Part shown: in pieces, positions 60,872 to 64,000 of the stretch
Numbering within the stretch: the first letter of the stretch is position 1
Layout: every line of letters begins with the position of its first letter
NCBI RefSeq assembly: GCF_003340495.1
Contig: NZ_QASA01000001.1
Span: 5,332,001-5,396,000, forward strand
Length of the DNA stretch: 64,000 nucleotides
Source of the DNA: Adhaeribacter pallidiroseus
GTDB lineage: Bacteria; Bacteroidota; Bacteroidia; Cytophagales; Hymenobacteraceae
Direction of reading: 5' to 3'
Translations under genes and position numbers: made by a program
Notes under the pieces: generated by a model
The model's database searches: none
The model's input: only the letters and a program-made list of their open reading frames with translations
Told to the model about the DNA's origin: nothing

Positions 60872-63250
60872 CTAGCTACCACATGCCTCGCATGCGTCTG
60901 GATTATCCAGGGAGCAAGCCATGTCGCTGAGGTTCTGGTCCGCGACGTTCATTGGTTCCAGGGTTTCGGCGGCTTGTTTTTCTACCGTGAACTTGATCGC
61001 ATCGGCGGCGGCTTTGGTACGCAGGTAATACATACCGGTTTTCAGGCCGCGTTTCCAGGCGTGGAAGTGCATCGAAGTCAGTTTACCGAAGTTCGGGTTC
61101 TGAACGTGCAGGTTCAGGCTTTGGCTTTGGCAAATGTAGGCTCCGCGGTCGGCGCTCAAGTCGATAATAGTTTTCTGCTTAATTTCCCAAACCGTTTTGT
61201 ACAGATCTTTGATGTTCTGCGGAATGTTCGGGATATTCTGAATAGAACCATTCGCCGAAATAATCTGGTTTTTCATGCTGTCGTTCCAGATACCCAGGCC
61301 AATTAAGTCTTTCAGCAGGTGCTTGTTCACCACCATAAACTCGCCACTCAACACCCGGCGTACGTAAATATTAGAAGTATACGGCTCAAAGCTTTCGTTA
61401 TTACCTAATATCTGCGCGGTAGAAGCGGTTGGCATTGGTGCTACTAATAAAGAGTTACGCACGCCGTGTTCTACTACTTCGTTGCGTAAAGCTTCCCAAT
61501 CCCAACGCTTCGATTCTGGGGTAACGCCCCACATATCAAACTGGAAAATACCACGGGAAATAGGCGAACCCTCAAAAGTAGAGTACGGACCATCTTTCTT
61601 CGCCAAGTCTTTCGAAGCCGTCATGGCAGCAAAGTAAATGGTTTCGAAAATGTCTTTGTTCAACTGGGCCGCTTCTTCGCTTTCGAACGGCATGCGCAAG
61701 GCAATAAATGTATCGGCTAAGCCTTGAATACCCAAACCGATCGGCCGGTGGCGCATGTTCGAGTTTTTCGCTTCCGGAACCGGGTAGTAGTTAATATCAA
61801 TTACCTTGTTCAGGTTTTTGGTAACGTGGTAGGTTACCTCATATAACTTATCGTGGTCGAAAGTTTTCCGGCCGTTCTCTTCTTTTACGTAGCGCGGCAA
61901 AGCCAAAGAAGCCAGGTTACATACGGCAATTTCGTCCGGCGAAGTATATTCAATAATTTCGGTACATAAGTTACTCGACTTAATAGTACCTAAATTTTGC
62001 TGGTTCGACTTGCTATTGGCGTGATCTTTAAACAACATGTACGGCGTACCGGTTTCGGTCTGGCTTTCCAAGATAGCGAACCAAAGTTCCTGGGCCTTAA
62101 TGGTTTTGCGGGCACGGCCTTCTTTTTCGTATTTCTCGTACAAACGCTCAAATTCTTTACCGTAGCAATCGGGTAGGCCAGGGGCTTCGTTCGGGCAGAA
62201 CAAACTCCAGTCGCCGTTGCTTTCTACGCGCTTCATAAACAAATCCGGAATCCAGAGGGCATAGAACAAGTCACGGGCGCGCATTTCTTCTTTCCCGTGG
62301 TTCTTGCGCATATCCAGGAACTCGAACACATCGGCGTGCCACGGCTCTAAGTAAATCGCGAAAGCACCTTTGCGTTTTCCACCGCCCTGGTCAACGTAAC
62401 GGGCGGTATCGTTAAATACTTTCAGCATCGGTACCAAACCATTAGAAGTACCATTAGTACCTTTAATATAAGAACCCGTTGCCCGGATGTTGTGCGCGCT
62501 TAAGCCAATACCACCGGCGCTCTGCGAAATCATGGCGCAGTTTTTCAGGGTATCGTAAATGCCCGGAATACTGTCTTCTTTCATGGTCAGCAGGAAGCAG
62601 CTCGATAACTGCGGTTTCGGCGAACCCGCGTTAAACAAGGTAGGTGTAGCGTGGGTAAACCATTTCTCCGACATCAGGGTATAGGTTTCCAGCGCCGAAT
62701 CAATGTCGTTTTTGTGAATACCAATGGCTACCCGCATGAGCATGTGTTGCGGACGCTCTACAATTTTGCCATCAATGCGCAGCAAGTACGAACGCTCCAG
62801 GGTTTTATAGCCGAAGTAATCATAGTTGTAATCGCGGTCGTAGATAATGCTAGAGTCGAGCAAGGCCGCATTCTTCCGGATAATTTCGTACACGTCTTTG
62901 GCAATCAAAGAAGCGTTTTCACCGGTTTTCGGGTCCTCGTAGGTATACAGCCGTTTCATGGTGCTGCTGAACGACTTAGCCGTAACCTTGTGCAAATTCG
63001 AGATCGCAATCCGGGCCGCCAGAATAGCGTAGTCCGGGTGCTTGGTGGTGAGCGACGCCGAAATTTCGGCGGCCAGGTTATCGAGTTCTACGGTGGTTAC
63101 GCCATCGTAAATCCCATCAATTACCTTTTTAGCCACCTCAATCGGCGATACATAAATCATGTTCAGGCCGTAGCAGAGCTTCTCTATGCGGGCCGTAATT
63201 TTATCGAACTTGACGGACTCGCGCCGGCCGTCTCTTTTTATAACTAACAT
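60872..63250 (-). CDS. nrdA: Ribonucleoside-diphosphate reductase, alpha subunit (class Ia)
   Basis: Catalytic large subunit of aerobic ribonucleotide reductase, 792 residues. An ATP-cone at residues 1-90 ([22 protein letters not shown]) gives allosteric activity control. The active site has Cys in [11 protein letters not shown], the [28 protein letters not shown] block (Asn, Cys, Glu, then the second redox Cys), and [27 protein letters not shown]. The C-terminal DACEACGS contains the mobile redox CxxC. It lies downstream of nrdB on the same strand, 190 bases away. Confidence 0.97.
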   Translation of the reverse strand: MLVIKRDGRRESVKFDKITARIEKLCYGLNMIYVSPIEVAKKVIDGIYDGVTTVELDNLAAEISASLTTKHPDYAILAARIAISNLHKVTAKSFSSTMKRLYTYEDPKTGENASLIAKDVYEIIRKNAALLDSSIIYDRDYNYDYFGYKTLERSYLLRIDGKIVERPQHMLMRVAIGIHKNDIDSALETYTLMSEKWFTHATPTLFNAGSPKPQLSSCFLLTMKEDSIPGIYDTLKNCAMISQSAGGIGLSAHNIRATGSYIKGTNGTSNGLVPMLKVFNDTARYVDQGGGKRKGAFAIYLEPWHADVFEFLDMRKNHGKEEMRARDLFYALWIPDLFMKRVESNGDWSLFCPNEAPGLPDCYGKEFERLYEKYEKEGRARKTIKAQELWFAILESQTETGTPYMLFKDHANSKSNQQNLGTIKSSNLCTEIIEYTSPDEIAVCNLASLALPRYVKEENGRKTFDHDKLYEVTYHVTKNLNKVIDINYYPVPEAKNSNMRHRPIGLGIQGLADTFIALRMPFESEEAAQLNKDIFETIYFAAMTASKDLAKKDGPYSTFEGSPISRGIFQFDMWGVTPESKRWDWEALRNEVVEHGVRNSLLVAPMPTASTAQILGNNESFEPYTSNIYVRRVLSGEFMVVNKHLLKDLIGLGIWNDSMKNQIISANGSIQNIPNIPQNIKDLYKTVWEIKQKTIIDLSADRGAYICQSQSLNLHVQNPNFGKLTSMHFHAWKRGLKTGMYYLRTKAAADAIKFTVEKQAAETLEPMNVADQNLSDMACSLDNPDACEACGS

Positions 63251-63439
63251 AGTCTGTAAAAATATAGGTTAAAGGGTTCCGGCCAGGCGCAAAACGCCCG
63301 GTAATAGCCCGATTGCGGAGTGCTCCTTCGGACGAGGTTTGATAAATATTTATCTGAATTTTAAGGGAGACGAAGAGGCCGGAAAGTTTTGGAAGATAAT
63401 TCGCTATTTTTTCCGGTTTCCTCATTCGTTCGTTTTTGA
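63251..63439. other. nrdB-nrdA intergenic region
   Basis: 190 bases between the two reductase subunit genes on the minus strand. Mixed sequence without a strong hairpin. It includes no ORF with family features. Confidence 0.4.
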
Positions 63440-64000
63440 TTAAAAATCTTCGTCGAGCGAGAAAGCGTTATCTACCCGCTCACTCATTACGCCCGATTTT
63501 TGATATTCGGCAACGCGTTTTTCGAAGAAGTTTGTTTTTCCCTGTAACGAAATCATTTCCATGAAATCGAAAGGATTAGTGGCATTATAGATTTTAGAAC
63601 AGCCCAACGCTACGAGTAGCCGGTCGGCTACAAATTCGATGTACTGGCTCATCAGTTTGGCGTTCATTCCTATCAGGGCTACGGGCAATGCGTCGGTCAC
63701 AAATTCTTGTTCAATCGACACCGCATCGCGGATGATGGTTTGTACGCGTTCTTCGGGAAGCGGGTTTTGCAGCATGGAGTACAGCAAGCAGGCAAAATCA
63801 CAGTGCAATCCTTCATCGCGGGAAATTAATTCGTTCGAAAACGTTAAACCGGGCATCAGGCCCCGTTTTTTGAGCCAGAAAATAGAGCAGAAGGAACCTG
63901 AGAAAAAGATGCCTTCCACGGCGGCAAAAGCAATTAAACGATCGGTAAAGTTTTCGGAATTAATCCATTTTAAAGCCCACTCGCCTTTTTTCTTCACGCA
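63440..64000 (-). CDS. nrdB: Ribonucleoside-diphosphate reductase, beta subunit (partial)
   Basis: The C-terminal about 185 residues of the diiron-tyrosyl radical subunit; the gene continues beyond 64000. In view are [10 protein letters not shown] (a diiron Glu), [11 protein letters not shown] (Glu and His ligands) and [15 protein letters not shown]. The tail [11 protein letters not shown] is the usual R2 C-terminus that docks on NrdA. The earlier ligands and the radical Tyr lie outside the window. The apparent Met start at 63997 is internal. Confidence 0.95.
   Translation of the reverse strand, partial: CVKKKGEWALKWINSENFTDRLIAFAAVEGIFFSGSFCSIFWLKKRGLMPGLTFSNELISRDEGLHCDFACLLYSMLQNPLPEERVQTIIRDAVSIEQEFVTDALPVALIGMNAKLMSQYIEFVADRLLVALGCSKIYNATNPFDFMEMISLQGKTNFFEKRVAEYQKSGVMSERVDNAFSLDEDF

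Noticed and set aside
62651-63247. 198-codon ORF opposite nrdA
   Set aside because: Antisense of a highly conserved coding region; long only because of codon bias.

Overview
The window looks like chromosome from a Bacteroidota bacterium of the order Cytophagales, probably a Hymenobacteraceae member such as an Adhaeribacter or Pontibacter relative. This is inferred from a SusC/SusD pair, type IX secretion C-terminal domains (both the Por sorting type and the gliding-motility type), several lipoproteins with short lipoboxes, TAnnTTTG promoter elements, mostly weak Shine-Dalgarno sites, and a carotenoid desaturase/CruF pair. No rRNA, tRNA or CRISPR array was seen.

Layout. 1-3.5 kb: a SNF2 helicase gene split by a frameshift in a G tract. 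3.5-7 kb: a lipoprotein, a small conserved protein and two carotenoid genes. 7.4-14.7 kb: a nutrient-uptake operon (SusC, SusD, zinc metallo-lipoprotein, DUF4302 lipoprotein). 14.9-20.3 kb: superoxide dismutase, a 2-oxoglutarate oxygenase, a chromate transporter, YjbQ and a beta-helix lipoprotein. 20.5-21.6 kb: an intact IS5-type element. 21.7-25.8 kb: prfA, a DUF3365 haem lipoprotein, a decayed antitoxin/PIN-toxin pair and an AT-rich secreted protein. 25.8-32.5 kb, all minus strand: a sulfur block (sulfite reductase with HEPN tail, siroheme dehydrogenase fused to a TauE/SafE exporter, trans-sulfuration enzyme, PhzF). It is headed by two tandem cysteine-rich leader peptides, each followed by an intrinsic terminator.

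32.7-43.3 kb: secreted M43 protease, sugar MFS transporter, gpmI, DUF4783 protein, nadC, small metal-related lipoproteins, a methyltransferase and a ZIP transporter. 43.4-48.3 kb: remnants of a three-gene XRE-regulator operon, a giant T9SS-exported protein and a sigma-factor remnant. 48.3-58.8 kb: RlpA, cytosine deaminase, msrA, a flavin/2Fe-2S oxidoreductase, a beta-propeller lipoprotein, YwbE, DUF983 and Hsp20 proteins, and a REP-associated tyrosine transposase. 58.8-60.9 kb: a REP-like double hairpin and an AT-rich three-gene island (TIGR04255 plus two unknown proteins). 60.9-64 kb: nrdA and the 3' part of nrdB.

The most interesting signal is the tandem cysteine-codon attenuator at 32.16-32.48 kb. 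Each leader ends in a segment complementary to the 5' arm of the terminator that follows, so a ribosome stalled on Cys codons could free an antiterminator and raise sulfite reductase expression when cysteine is scarce. Second is the AT-rich TIGR04255 island. Several genes carry single-base lesions (SNF2, antitoxin, XRE operon). They could be real decay or, where homopolymers are involved, sequencing error.
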